Source: Salinirubellus litoreus
Lineage (GTDB): Archaea > Halobacteriota > Halobacteria > Halobacteriales > Haloarculaceae
Direction of reading: 5' to 3'
Length of the DNA stretch: 64,000 nt
Assembly: GCF_037335815.1 (NCBI RefSeq)
Contig: NZ_CP147841.1
Coordinates: 3,658,001 to 3,722,000, forward strand
The position numbers and the translations under genes are program-made. A model generated the notes under the pieces. The model was not told the origin of the DNA and searched no databases. It saw only the letters and a list, made by a program, of their open reading frames with translations. Below, piece by piece: positions 1 to 8,365 of this stretch. Positions within the stretch are counted from its first letter, which is position 1. The number at the start of each line of letters is the position of its first letter.

Positions 1-846
1 CAGGGCGACGACCACGTGCTCGTCCCCTGGCGCGGGGACGAACCGCTCGCGACGGCACGGCTCGCCGCCCACGTCGCCGCCGCACACGAGACCGCCAAGG
101 TCGTCCTGTTCGGCACCGTCGACGCCGAGGACACGGACGGGTCGCCGGCCGTGGACGCGGAGGGGGTGCCGCTCTCCGACGGCGGGGAGATCGGGGACGA
201 GGCGGCGTCGGCGGAGCCGACGCTCGGTCTCGACGTCGTCGCCTCGGAGCTCGAAGCCGAGTTCGGGGTCCCCTGTGAGGTACTCGTGGCGGCCACGGAG
301 GACGGCACCGCCTCCGCCGGGCGGGTGCTCCAGGCGGTCCACGACGCGAACTGCGACCTCGTCGTCACGCCCTACGAGACGCAGGACGGGCGTCTCTCAC
401 CCTTCGTCCACGACCTGTTCCACTCGGACACGGACACCCTCGTCCACCGCTCCGCCGACGGCCGCGAGCGGTGGCCGGAGGTGCTCGTCCCGGTACGGAA
501 GGCCGGTGACGTCGCCCACAAGATGATCGACTTCGCGGCGCGGATCGCCGGCGAGGACGGCGGTGTGAGCGTCTGTCACTGTGTCGCGACCGACGGGGAC
601 CGGGACCGGGCGGAGCGGATGCTCGGGGACCTCGTCGAGACGGTCCCGAGGAGCGTCGAGACCCGCATCGCCCGCGCGGACATCGAATCGTACCTCGACC
701 GGGTCTCGTTCGACTACGACCTGATCGTCATCGGCTCCTCGTCGGACCGGTCCGCGGCCTCGCGGTTCGTCTCCCGGCCCACGTTCGAGCGGATCGAGGA
801 CCTGCCCTGCGACGTGGCCGTCCTCGATCGGAACTTCCGGTACTGA
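1..846 (+). CDS. Universal stress protein (UspA) C-terminal part, 5' truncated by window edge
   Basis: The reading frame is open from base 1 (Q-G-D-D-H-V-L-V-P-W), so the true start lies upstream and the GTG at 16 is probably internal. Two UspA-like halves are visible. The first begins at HVLVPWRG; the second begins near WPEVLVPVRK and ends in a UspA-type signature, DLIVIGSSSD followed by DVAVLDR. UspA domains are Rossmann-like alpha/beta folds that often bind ATP. In haloarchaea such tandem domains can be stand-alone or the cytoplasmic tail of an APC-type permease; the missing 5' end prevents a choice. It converges on the K+ channel gene with a 138-nt gap. The family call is secure; the full architecture is unknown. 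Confidence 0.8.
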   Translation, partial: QGDDHVLVPWRGDEPLATARLAAHVAAAHETAKVVLFGTVDAEDTDGSPAVDAEGVPLSDGGEIGDEAASAEPTLGLDVVASELEAEFGVPCEVLVAATEDGTASAGRVLQAVHDANCDLVVTPYETQDGRLSPFVHDLFHSDTDTLVHRSADGRERWPEVLVPVRKAGDVAHKMIDFAARIAGEDGGVSVCHCVATDGDRDRAERMLGDLVETVPRSVETRIARADIESYLDRVSFDYDLIVIGSSSDRSAASRFVSRPTFERIEDLPCDVAVLDRNFRY

Positions 847-984
847 GCGCCGGGAACAGCTCAACGGTTCGGGGCGTCCAGCAGGGGACTCGTGGGAACG
901 GCCGCGGATCGGATCCCCGGGAGCAGACGACCCCGAGGACGACCCGTACGTCCGACGAGCGAATCGCCGGTCCGGTCTACGCCC

Positions 985-2241
985 CTACGCCTCGTCGTCC
1001 GGCTCCTCGGTCACCTGCGCGACGTCCTCGTCGTCGTCGACCGTGAGGATCCGGGCCGCGACGTCCTCCATGCCGCCCTGGCCGAACGCCGACTGGACGA
1101 GCATGTGGCCGCCGATCACCGACGGCGAGAGGACGATGTCGGCACCGGCTCGCCTGAGCTTCTTCTCGTTCTCGCGGTCGGTCGCGGCCGCGACGATCCG
1201 GAGATCCGGATTGAGCTCGCGGGCCGTCAGGATGACCATCGCGTCCTGTGCGTCGTCGTTGGTCGCGGCGACGAGCGCGCGGGCGCGCTCGATGCCGGCC
1301 CGCCGGAGCGGGTCCTCCTCGGAGGGGTCGGCCGTGATGACCTCGTAGCCCCGTTCGCGGAGACGCTGTGAGTTCTCCGGGTCACGCGAGATGACGACGA
1401 ACGCCGCGTTATCCTCGGCGAGCTCTTCGAGTACCGGTCCGGTCAGGTCGCCGACGCCCACCACGATGAAGTGGTCGTCGAGCAGTTCGAGTTGTGAGTC
1501 GCTCATTGTTCCGAGTGCCTTCGTGAGTCTGGCCTCGATGGCCGGCGTGAGCAGCGTCCCGAGCGCGACGGCGAACGACGCCGTCCCGATCAGGAGGACG
1601 GACATGGCGAACAGCGTCGCGCCCTCCGTCTGCGGGGTGACGTCGCCGTAGCCGACCGTCGAGGCCGTGACGAGCGTGAAGTAGAACGCGTCGGTCAGCG
1701 TCTCGACGCCGGTGAACTCCTCGCGGAGGACCCACGCGCCGGTGGTCCCGTACAGCTGCGCGCCGGCGATGGCGGCCAGCGCCGACAGCTGTGTCGCCGA
1801 GAGGTCGAGTTCGCGGTCGAACACCCGCCAGTTGATCAGCAGTGCCGGGAGCGTCAGCGCCGAGAGCACCATCAGCGGCAGCGAGACGGGGACGGGGATC
1901 TCGAGTCCGGGGATCAGGAGCGCGCGTGACTGGGCCAGTCCCTGGAGCGCCGTCACGGGCAGGAGCACCAGCGTCGAGACCCAGGCGGCGCGGAGCCCTC
2001 GACGGAGGCCGACGACGCTCGCCAGCATCAGAAACCCCGTGAGCGCACCGGTGAACCCGACGACGCCGCGGAGGTTCGGCGGGACGTAGGGCGCGACGGG
2101 TCCGGAGACGGCGGTCGAGCCGATGTTCGCGATACCGGTCACGACCGAGAGCACGGCGACCGCGGCGCTCAGCAGCACCGCCGCCCTGACCCGGAGGAGC
2201 GGGCTGGAACCGCCCCCGCCGTCGCCCCGGCCTCGTGCCAT
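985..2241 (-). CDS. Two-pore-helix K+ channel with RCK (TrkA-N/TrkA-C) domain
   Basis: This 418-aa membrane protein has about four hydrophobic segments in residues 20-140, then a pore loop with the K+ selectivity filter TVGYGD (195-200) and a following membrane helix. A cytoplasmic RCK module begins near residue 256 with a Rossmann GxGxxG-like loop (VGVGDLTG), followed by a TrkA-C-like tail and an acidic C-terminus. This is the architecture of ligand-gated prokaryotic K+ channels. The gene is divergent from two TrkA-C membrane genes, suggesting one K+ homeostasis locus. A GTTTAAC TATA-like box lies about 27 nt upstream of the ATG, fitting a leaderless transcript. The extra N-terminal helices are more than a minimal MthK-type channel has. 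Confidence 0.9.
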   Translation of the reverse strand: MARGRGDGGGGSSPLLRVRAAVLLSAAVAVLSVVTGIANIGSTAVSGPVAPYVPPNLRGVVGFTGALTGFLMLASVVGLRRGLRAAWVSTLVLLPVTALQGLAQSRALLIPGLEIPVPVSLPLMVLSALTLPALLINWRVFDRELDLSATQLSALAAIAGAQLYGTTGAWVLREEFTGVETLTDAFYFTLVTASTVGYGDVTPQTEGATLFAMSVLLIGTASFAVALGTLLTPAIEARLTKALGTMSDSQLELLDDHFIVVGVGDLTGPVLEELAEDNAAFVVISRDPENSQRLRERGYEVITADPSEEDPLRRAGIERARALVAATNDDAQDAMVILTARELNPDLRIVAAATDRENEKKLRRAGADIVLSPSVIGGHMLVQSAFGQGGMEDVAARILTVDDDEDVAQVTEEPDDEA

Positions 2242-2266
2242 ACCCGTCGGGGAGGCGAGGGGGGCT

Positions 2267-2273
2267 GTTAAAC
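2267..2273 (-). promoter_or_regulatory. TATA-like box of the K+ channel gene
   Basis: On the minus strand this reads GTTTAAC and is centred about 28 nt upstream of the channel ATG (2241), the spacing expected for a haloarchaeal leaderless promoter. The same heptamer occurs on the other strand at 2318-2324 for the divergent gene. Confidence 0.55.
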
Positions 2274-2317
2274 CACACGCCCTTCGGGCGATGTGCCCCC
2301 CGTATATCCCGTTAGGG

Positions 2318-2324
2318 GTTTAAC
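2318..2324 (+). promoter_or_regulatory. TATA-like box of the TrkA-C operon
   Basis: GTTTAAC centred about 25 nt upstream of the ATG at 2346. It mirrors the box at 2267-2273, so the two divergent K+ genes share near-identical core promoters about 50 bp apart. Confidence 0.55.
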
Positions 2325-2345
2325 CGCGGCTGCAGGACCGTGGGT

Positions 2346-3596
2346 ATGGCACCACTCCCAGTCGAGGTGCTGTTCGGCATCTATCTCGGCGTACTGACGG
2401 GTATCATCCCGGCTCTGGTCTCGGGGGTGCTGGGGTTCGTGTTCAAGTACTTCACCGACGTGACCGTCCCGGGGTTCGCCGTGGTCGTTCTCGGCCTCGC
2501 GATCGCCGGAGTGAACGGCGGGTTCCTCGCGCTCGCCGACCCGTCGCTCATGCAGAACGCGAGCGCCCCGGTCATCGTGGTCGCCATCATCGTCGTGCTC
2601 ATGATCACGCTGTACGCCCACGCCAAGGGCGACGAGCTCGGGGCGAAGTTCCCACACCGGCTCTCGTTCGGGGCGATCCGCGATCGAACGCTCTCCTCGG
2701 ACGTCGTCGATTTCGTGGGGAGCCGGGGGGAGGTCCGTGTCGAGGTGAGCGGCGAAGTGGGGGACATCGAGGGCTACCCGCCGCTCCCGGACGCCACCCG
2801 GACGGGCATCCGGGAGGGTGACTGGCGGCTCCCCGCCGACCTCCCCATCTCGGAACTGGAGACGCGGCTCGCCGAGCGGCTTCGAACGGAGTTCGACCTC
2901 TCGGAGGTGATCGTGGAGATCGACGAGCGGGGACGCGCGACCGTGTCGGCCGCCCCGCCACTGTCGGGGCTCTCGAAGCGGGTTCCGAGCGGCCGCAGGG
3001 CAGTCTCCGTCCAGACGCTCGTCCCGTCGGGGCTCGCCCGCGGCGACGAGGTGAGCGTGGTCACTCCGGAGGAACGGGTCGAGGGGACCGTCCTGAGCGT
3101 CGGGACGGGTAGCGGATCGTCGTTCAGCGACGACGCAAAGGCTCCCGCTGGGGACCCCGATTCCCCACCCACCGACGGCGAAGCGACCGACGGGGAGACA
3201 CCGCCACCGCCGCCCCGATCCACGTCGAGAGGTGGTGATGGGCGACTGACCGTGGCGGTCGCGCGTCCCGACGCGTCGACGCTGCTGCGGGCCGATCGTC
3301 CCCGCGTCGTCGTCGGGTCGCGAGGGGTCAGACGCGAGTTCGAACTCGTCTCGCTGCTCCGGCGGGCCGGCAGGCGATTCCGCCGAGTGGCGGTCCGCTC
3401 GGGCAGCACCCTCGATGGGGCGACCCTCGGATCGGCCAACGTCCGGGAGACGTACGGCGTGGCCGTCCTCGCGGTCCGACAGCCCGACGGCTGGACGGTC
3501 GCACCGCGCGGGGCGCAGTCGCTGACCGGCGGCGACGAGGTGTTCGTCGTCGGGACGCGCGAGCGCCTCGACGGGTTCCAGGAGGCGGTCGCGTGA
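2346..3596 (+). CDS. Membrane protein with TrkA-C domains, first of pair
   Basis: This 416-aa protein has three N-terminal hydrophobic segments (about residues 5-95) and a long cytoplasmic part. That part contains TrkA-C-like beta-rich segments, including a C-terminal one with GVAVLAVRQPDGW and GDEVFVVGTRERL, which is the usual RCK_C signature. A proline/acid-rich linker lies around residues 265-300. RCK_C domains bind small ligands and gate K+ channels or transporters. ATG 2346 is chosen over GTG 2340 because of its spacing to the GTTTAAC box. It overlaps the next gene by four bases (GTGA) and is divergent from the channel. I infer a regulatory or accessory role in K+ transport; no pore motif is present. 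Confidence 0.75.
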   Translation: MAPLPVEVLFGIYLGVLTGIIPALVSGVLGFVFKYFTDVTVPGFAVVVLGLAIAGVNGGFLALADPSLMQNASAPVIVVAIIVVLMITLYAHAKGDELGAKFPHRLSFGAIRDRTLSSDVVDFVGSRGEVRVEVSGEVGDIEGYPPLPDATRTGIREGDWRLPADLPISELETRLAERLRTEFDLSEVIVEIDERGRATVSAAPPLSGLSKRVPSGRRAVSVQTLVPSGLARGDEVSVVTPEERVEGTVLSVGTGSGSSFSDDAKAPAGDPDSPPTDGEATDGETPPPPPRSTSRGGDGRLTVAVARPDASTLLRADRPRVVVGSRGVRREFELVSLLRRAGRRFRRVAVRSGSTLDGATLGSANVRETYGVAVLAVRQPDGWTVAPRGAQSLTGGDEVFVVGTRERLDGFQEAVA

Positions 3597-4786
3597 CGGC
3601 CCTCGTGCTCCCCGCGGCACAGATCGCGCTGACCGAGGACCTGCTTCCCGCGGTGGCTCGTGCCGCGGGGCTGGTCCTCCTGTCGGGCGTGCTCGCGACG
3701 ATGATCTCGGCGCTCTATCGGTGGTACGCCCGTACCCGGATCCCCGACGGGGTGGCCGTTCTCGTGGGCGTGAGCGGTGTCGGTATCCTCCTCAACTCCA
3801 CGAGTGCGCTCGCGTCGGTCATCGACGAGAGCACGGAGATACTCACCATCGACGACGTGCTGTTCAACGTCGCGGTGCTCCTCCTCGCGGTCGGAGCCGC
3901 CCTGGTCGGTCGCCGCTCCGGTGACCGGCTGGGCGAGAGCGTGCTCGTGCTGCTGGGCGCTCGACAGATCGAGGCCGACGTGAGTACCATCGTCCGGACC
4001 GTCGGTCGGCGGACCGCCGTCACCCTCCCCGACGAGATCGAGGACATGGAGGGGTACGACCCGATGCCCCCGGAGACGAAGGCGAAGTTCGCCGGCGAGA
4101 CCCTGGTGTTCCCGCGACGGCAGACCGTCGGCGAACTGGAACGGCGGGTAGTAGAGCGCATCAAGAGCGACTACGGCGTCGGCTACGTCGACATCGACAT
4201 CGACGAGACCGGCTCGGTGACGTACCTCGCCGTCGGATCCCGGCAGGCCGGGATCGGGCCGACGCTCCCCCCCGAGACGGTAGCGGTAGCCGTCAACGCC
4301 GATCCCTCGTCTGCCGCCAGCGCCGGCGACGTCGTCCAGGTCTACCGGACGACGGCCGAGAGCGCCGAGCGTGTCGCCGGTGCCGAGGTCCGCAGCGTCG
4401 ACGGCGACGTCGTGACGCTCGCGGTCGACGCCGCCGAGGCCGACGCGCTCGACCCGGAGACCCGTTACCGGCTCGTCACGATGCCGGTCGAGCCGCGCGC
4501 CGACCGCGAGTTCGCCTCGCTCCTCCGTGCCGCGGCGGAGACGCTCGGCGTCGTGACCGTCGCCGAGGGGAGTTCGCTCGCCGGCCTCCCCATCGGGGCG
4601 CTCGACGTCGCCGTCGTCGCGGTCCGCCCCCCCGACGCGCCGGTCGAGACCCTCCCCTCGCGCGACCGGACGCTCGCGCCCGGTGAGACGGTCTACGCGG
4701 TCGCCGAGCCGGCCGTGCTCAGGAAGCTGGAGACCGCAGCTGCCGCCTCCGGCGCGGAACCGGTCGTCGCCACCGACGCCGATTGA
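3593..4786 (+). CDS. Membrane protein with TrkA-C domains, second of pair
   Basis: This 397-aa protein starts with GTG, coupled to the stop codon of the upstream gene by a GTGA overlap. Three hydrophobic segments in residues 1-110 precede a soluble region. That region shares with its neighbour the pattern of a D(I/M)EGYxP element, a GELERRVVERI helix and a C-terminal RCK_C-like segment (VAVVAVRPPDAP, GETVYAVAEPAVL). The two genes look like ancient paralogues that may form a heteromer beside the K+ channel. No selectivity filter or NAD-binding TrkA-N domain is visible, so it is probably a partner or sensor, not the pore. Confidence 0.72.
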   Translation: MTALVLPAAQIALTEDLLPAVARAAGLVLLSGVLATMISALYRWYARTRIPDGVAVLVGVSGVGILLNSTSALASVIDESTEILTIDDVLFNVAVLLLAVGAALVGRRSGDRLGESVLVLLGARQIEADVSTIVRTVGRRTAVTLPDEIEDMEGYDPMPPETKAKFAGETLVFPRRQTVGELERRVVERIKSDYGVGYVDIDIDETGSVTYLAVGSRQAGIGPTLPPETVAVAVNADPSSAASAGDVVQVYRTTAESAERVAGAEVRSVDGDVVTLAVDAAEADALDPETRYRLVTMPVEPRADREFASLLRAAAETLGVVTVAEGSSLAGLPIGALDVAVVAVRPPDAPVETLPSRDRTLAPGETVYAVAEPAVLRKLETAAAASGAEPVVATDAD

Positions 4787-4834
4787 TCCACAGCGATCGA
4801 TAGCGACTAATCCGGTGCCTCCCGACGCCCCGAC

Positions 4835-5176
4835 ATGAGCGAGACCGACGAACCGATCGACCCCTCGGAGATCGGCGAACGTGACGCCCCGCCGATCGAG
4901 GAAGCGCCCTACAAGATCGTCTTCGAGGCCAACAAGTGCATCGGGGCGGGCCGGTGTGCCGAGGTCTCGACCAACTGGGAGCTGTCGCTCGACACCGGAA
5001 TCGCCGCCCCGAAGGTCTACTTCTTCGACGAGGCCGACCTCGAACACAACGTCCGTGCGGCAGAGGTCTGTCCGGCGAAGAAGGACCGTGGCGTGATCCA
5101 CGTCGTCGACCGGCGGACGAACGAGGAGCTCTCGCCCGACCCGAACGGCGACGGGACGCTCTCGGTGGACTGGTAG
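4835..5176 (+). CDS. Small 3Fe-4S-type ferredoxin
   Basis: The protein has 113 aa and only three cysteines: two in CIGAGRC (C-x5-C, where the middle cysteine of the usual CxxCxxC is Ala) and one in EVCPAKK. This pattern binds a [3Fe-4S] cluster in single-cluster ferredoxins, which act as soluble electron carriers, often for cytochrome P450s or oxygenases. The N-terminus is acidic, as usual for halophilic proteins. A weak TATA-like CTAATC lies about 27 nt before the ATG. No redox partner gene is adjacent, so the electron acceptor is unknown. Confidence 0.8.
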   Translation: MSETDEPIDPSEIGERDAPPIEEAPYKIVFEANKCIGAGRCAEVSTNWELSLDTGIAAPKVYFFDEADLEHNVRAAEVCPAKKDRGVIHVVDRRTNEELSPDPNGDGTLSVDW

Positions 5177-5354
5177 CGGACAGGCGGTGCGAGGCCGACC
5201 CGGAGCGGCGCACCGCGCGACCGCGTCCCGATCCGGGATGAGGGCTACGTCACGGAGCGAGGTGGTCGCGGTTTCCTACTTGAACCCTCGCGTGACTCCG
5301 ACCACCCCCGTCGACCGAAACCGACTTTCGACGCCCCGTATCAGGTGTGACTGC

Positions 5355-5439
5355 GCGGGGGTGGCCGAGTCCGGCCAAAGGCGGCGGACTTAAGATCCGC
5401 TCTCGAAGGAGTTCGAGGGTTCGAATCCCTTCCCCCGCA
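5355..5439 (+). tRNA. tRNA-Leu, anticodon UAA
   Basis: An 85-nt class II tRNA. The acceptor stem GCGGGGG (5355-5361) pairs with CCCCCGC (5432-5438), with discriminator A at 5439. The anticodon stem GCGGA/TCCGC (5384-5388/5396-5400) encloses loop CTTAAGA, with anticodon TAA at 5391-5393. A long variable arm precedes the T arm GGTTCGAATCCC. No intron is visible and CCA is not encoded. The 3' end is duplicated 138 bp downstream. Confidence 0.95.
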
Positions 5440-5443
5440 CCTT
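5418..5443 (+). repeat. att-like direct repeat, copy 1 (3' end of tRNA-Leu)
   Basis: The last 22 nt of the tRNA (T-arm and acceptor 3' strand) plus 4 nt beyond are repeated exactly at 5556-5581. tRNA 3' ends are the standard attachment sites of archaeal and bacterial integrative elements, so this copy corresponds to the tRNA-restoring att side. Confidence 0.8.
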
Positions 5444-5555
5444 CTCGCTGCGAGCGGACGCGAGCAGCGTGAAGTGCGAACGGAGGGTTCGAACCGGACG
5501 AGTCGCAGTCCGCGCAGCGAGCGGAGCGAGCGAGCGAGCAGGACCGTCTCGGCGT

Positions 5556-5581
5556 GGTTCGAATCCCTTCCCCCGCACCTT
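5556..5581 (+). repeat. att-like direct repeat, copy 2 (orphan tRNA-Leu 3' end)
   Basis: An exact 26-nt copy of 5418-5443, lacking the rest of the tRNA. The 112 bp between the copies hold no gene, only GC-rich GAGC-type repeats and a degenerate T-arm-like stretch at about 5483-5495. It looks like the scar of an excised or deleted element, or a tandem duplication. Confidence 0.75.
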
Positions 5582-5628
5582 TTTACACGCTCGCGGACGC
5601 CTCCGGCGTCCGCTCGCGGCAAAAAGGT
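5577..5628 (+). terminator. Large stem-loop after the tRNA region
   Basis: ACCTTTTT (5577-5584) pairs with AAAAAGGT (5621-5628). Inside it GCGGACGCC (5593-5601) pairs with GGCGTCCGC (5605-5613) around a TCC loop. The T-run suits an archaeal terminator, but the two-tier inverted repeat could also be the end of a mobile or repeat element. Confidence 0.45.
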
Positions 5629-5818
5629 GCATCAAAAAGGCACGCCTCGCTCCCGTTGGTCGCTCGGCGCGGGTGAGTGCATAGCGGTTACCACGACAGC
5701 AACGCAACAGCACAGTGGCAGCACTGTCTGAGGGGTCACTATCGGCTGTCCTCACTGTCGAGTCAGAGATCGGCGGTCGTTCGACGCGCTTTTTCCCCTC
5801 TCGGACCTACTACCGGTA

Positions 5819-6340
5819 ATGACCGACGTTCCAGACCGATTCGTCCGGGCGTTCGAGGCCCACGAGGCGTTCGAGCGGGCGGGGAGCGAGGCGTTCGGCC
5901 TGACGACGACGCGGCTCGACGCCCGCGTGACCGCGACCGCGACCGGCGACTGGGAACTCCGGTACACCCTCACCGTCCGGGCACCGATGCTCTCGACGGC
6001 CGTCGTCGGCGAGGCGGTCGGCCCGGCCGTCGAGGATGGGTGGTTCGACACCTACGAACTCAGGCTCGAGGACGCCGCCGGCGCGGTCCGCCAGGACGTC
6101 GACGTCGAGGAGTACACCGTCGAGGAGCGCGACGGCGAGGCCGTCGCCACCTTCGAGTTCGAGTGGGGTAACGCCGACCGGGCACCGGACATCGCGAAGG
6201 CCATCGCCGAGTACGCCGAGGGGACGTACGTCGAGGGTGTCGTTCCGGGGTACGAGTACGGCCCACCGGTCTCGGACCTGCTCTCCTCGGCCAGGCAAAG
6301 CGACGAGGGCGAAGGGTCGAGCGGTCCGATGCCGCTGTAG
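5819..6340 (+). CDS. DUF5813-like haloarchaeal protein
   Basis: A 173-aa acidic soluble protein with no signal peptide or membrane segment. It resembles the conserved haloarchaeal family I recall as DUF5813: an N-terminal FVRAFEAHEAFER helix, a beta-rich centre with ELRYTLTVRAPML, and a DLLSSA-type tail. Function is unknown. It is convergent with the Lrp-type gene and has its own short upstream region. The family assignment is from memory of conserved patterns and was not searched. Confidence 0.65.
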   Translation: MTDVPDRFVRAFEAHEAFERAGSEAFGLTTTRLDARVTATATGDWELRYTLTVRAPMLSTAVVGEAVGPAVEDGWFDTYELRLEDAAGAVRQDVDVEEYTVEERDGEAVATFEFEWGNADRAPDIAKAIAEYAEGTYVEGVVPGYEYGPPVSDLLSSARQSDEGEGSSGPMPL

Positions 6341-6449
6341 GCGGGGGCCGCACGCTCACGGGATCGAGAGCGAAACGGATCGGAACCGGGAGGATAAGAC
6401 GTCACGGCGGGACGACCCCACGTTCGCCGGAGAAACGTGCGGCGGATCG

Positions 6450-6680
6450 TTATTCGAGCGCGACGTACGTCTTGGTGTCGACGACCCCGTCTATCGAGCG
6501 GATCTCGGTCGCGGACGCGCCGAGGACGTCGTACACCTCCTCGGCATCGACCTCGGCGATGATGTCGAAGTCGCCGGCGACGATGTGCGCCTCGGTGACC
6601 CCACCGACACCGAGCACCGCATCGAGAACGGTCTCCGCGGCGACCGAATCCGCCTTCACCATCACGAACGCGTGAACCAT
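6450..6680 (-). CDS. Stand-alone Lrp/AsnC ligand-binding (RAM) domain protein
   Basis: The ATG at 6680 gives 76 aa consisting only of the RAM fold of Lrp/AsnC regulators (MVHAFVMVKAD start, VTEAHIVAGDFDIIAEV core, IDGVVDTKTYVAL end). There is no DNA-binding helix-turn-helix, so it is probably a small-molecule sensor or a partner of full-length Lrp proteins; such SraA-like proteins are common in archaea. The longer reading frame upstream is Ser/Gly/Arg-rich and is rejected. AAAGCTTCTT on the minus strand around 6706-6715 could be its promoter. Confidence 0.8.
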   Translation of the reverse strand: MVHAFVMVKADSVAAETVLDAVLGVGGVTEAHIVAGDFDIIAEVDAEEVYDVLGASATEIRSIDGVVDTKTYVALE

Positions 6681-6943
6681 GTCAACTGGGAACACGGCTG
6701 CGGACAAGAAGCTTTGGCCGGCCCTCGCGGAGCGCCGGCGACCGGAGCGGCCCGCCGTCGGGTATCGACCACGGGACGATGGCGTGGAAGAACCGTGCCC
6801 GCCCCCGGAGTCGGACCGACCACCTCTCCCACTCGCCCCGGTGCGTCCCGACCGTTCGACCATCCCCAGTACGTCGATCAGCCTCCTCGTCGTCCCCGAC
6901 CGCGTCCGCCTTCGCCCGGACGTGGCCCGAGGGGGGCGGCGAG

Positions 6944-8365
6944 CTACTCCGCGGGTTCGAGCTTGAACCCGTAGCGCGTGACGCCCTCCTGCGTGTAGAT
7001 CCGCCGGATCACGGGATCGACCCGGTCGCCCGCCTCGACGGTCGCCGTGGAGACCACCTGCGCCGGCGCGGTCGCCTCCTCGCCCGCCGCCTCGAACGCG
7101 ACGATCGCCACCTGGAAATCGCCGCTCCGGGCCTGCTGTTCGGCGAACTCGGGTGGTGCGCCGCCGCGACCGATGGTCGTGATAGCCCGGACCTCACCCG
7201 GGCCCGAGAGTGGGACGTCCTCGAACTCGACGAGCGTGTCGCAGTCGTTGCACGCGCCCTCCGGCGGGAAGGTGAGCCCGTCACACTCCGGACACCGCCC
7301 GGCGACGAGACGGTGGCGCTGCGGGAGCGACCGTCGCCAGGTCGGAACCGAGACGTACGCGCCGCCACCGTCGGGCTCGCCCGGCGTGATCTCGCCGCGC
7401 CGCTGGAGGTACTCGGCGTAGGGGAGTTCCGTCTCCCCGTCGAGGTCCACCTCGGCCGGTACCTCACCCCGGCGCTCGACGACGAGCGCGTCCGCGCCCG
7501 CGCCGGAGCCGAACGAGGCGGCGAGCACCCGTTCGTGGCCGTCGTCGAGCGCCCGGGCGAGCGAGAGCGGGACGCTCGCCGCACCAGTATCCCCGAGATC
7601 GGCGACCGTCGCACACGTCGCGATGGTCTCGGCGTCGACGCCGAGCGCGCCGGCGGCGCGGTACGGAATCCCCCCGTCGGGGGCCTGTACCGCGGCGGCG
7701 TCGACTTCCCCGAACTCGATCCCCTCGACGGCTCCGCCGAGCGCCCCCGAGAACGCGCCCCTGTCGTAGTTCGTCACACCGAGCCCCTCGACCGACTCGC
7801 TCCCCGATCGGCGGAACCGCGTCCCCGGGTACGGCGTGGCGTACTCGCTCCGGGCGACGACCTCGGCGGGTGCGTCGGGGGAGAGCAGGAACGCGGCCGC
7901 GCCGGCCCCCCCGGCGTGCTCGTGGTCGTCGTGGGGCTCGCCCCGCGGGCAGTCGGCGGCGACGACGAGCCCCGGTCCCTCGTACGCGGCGTCGAGGCCG
8001 GCGACGAGCGCCCGCGTCCCCGCGCGGGTACTCGCGCCGAACGACTGCCGGACCGCCGTCGGGGGCACGCCGAGGACGGACCCGAGGCGAGCGGTCAGGT
8101 CCTCCTCCTCCAGCGGGGGGGTGGTCGTCGCGAACGCGAGGAACCCGACGTCCGTCCCGTCGAGGTCACCGGCCCCGAGCGCGCGCCGACCGGCCTCGGC
8201 CGCCATCGTGAGCGCGTCCTCGTCCGCGTCGGGCACCGATTTCGTCTCGATACCTCTGGGGGAGCTCCCCCACACCTCCGCGAACTCCTCGCCGTCGATG
8301 CGGAGGTCGGGGGCGTAGGCACCGACGGCCGCGATACCTCGGTGCCCCTCGCCTCCGGAACTCAT
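6944..8365 (-). CDS. HMG-CoA-synthase-like protein fused to DUF35 zinc-ribbon/OB domain, catalytic residues missing
   Basis: This 473-aa protein starts in an ATGA overlap with the upstream thiolase, so the two are co-translated. Residues 1-330 have the thiolase-fold layout of archaeal HMG-CoA synthase. Residues about 350-473 are a DUF35 module: a rubredoxin-like zinc ribbon (CPEC at 358-361, CNDC at 372-375) and an OB fold. In archaea, thiolase, DUF35 and HMG-CoA synthase form a complex that channels acetoacetyl-CoA. Here the usual catalytic Cys segment (ACKAGT-like) reads ASTRAGT (111-117), and the usual active-site His region reads VQAPDGG. The synthase half is therefore probably inactive, acting as a scaffold, a CoA-binding partner or a different enzyme. 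Confidence 0.8.
   Translation of the reverse strand: MSSGGEGHRGIAAVGAYAPDLRIDGEEFAEVWGSSPRGIETKSVPDADEDALTMAAEAGRRALGAGDLDGTDVGFLAFATTTPPLEEEDLTARLGSVLGVPPTAVRQSFGASTRAGTRALVAGLDAAYEGPGLVVAADCPRGEPHDDHEHAGGAGAAAFLLSPDAPAEVVARSEYATPYPGTRFRRSGSESVEGLGVTNYDRGAFSGALGGAVEGIEFGEVDAAAVQAPDGGIPYRAAGALGVDAETIATCATVADLGDTGAASVPLSLARALDDGHERVLAASFGSGAGADALVVERRGEVPAEVDLDGETELPYAEYLQRRGEITPGEPDGGGAYVSVPTWRRSLPQRHRLVAGRCPECDGLTFPPEGACNDCDTLVEFEDVPLSGPGEVRAITTIGRGGAPPEFAEQQARSGDFQVAIVAFEAAGEEATAPAQVVSTATVEAGDRVDPVIRRIYTQEGVTRYGFKLEPAE

Noticed and set aside
2774..5101. 775-codon open frame on the minus strand
   Set aside because: It lies antisense to the two TrkA-C genes and the ferredoxin; very Arg/Gly/Asp-rich, a typical by-product of high GC with strong third-position bias.
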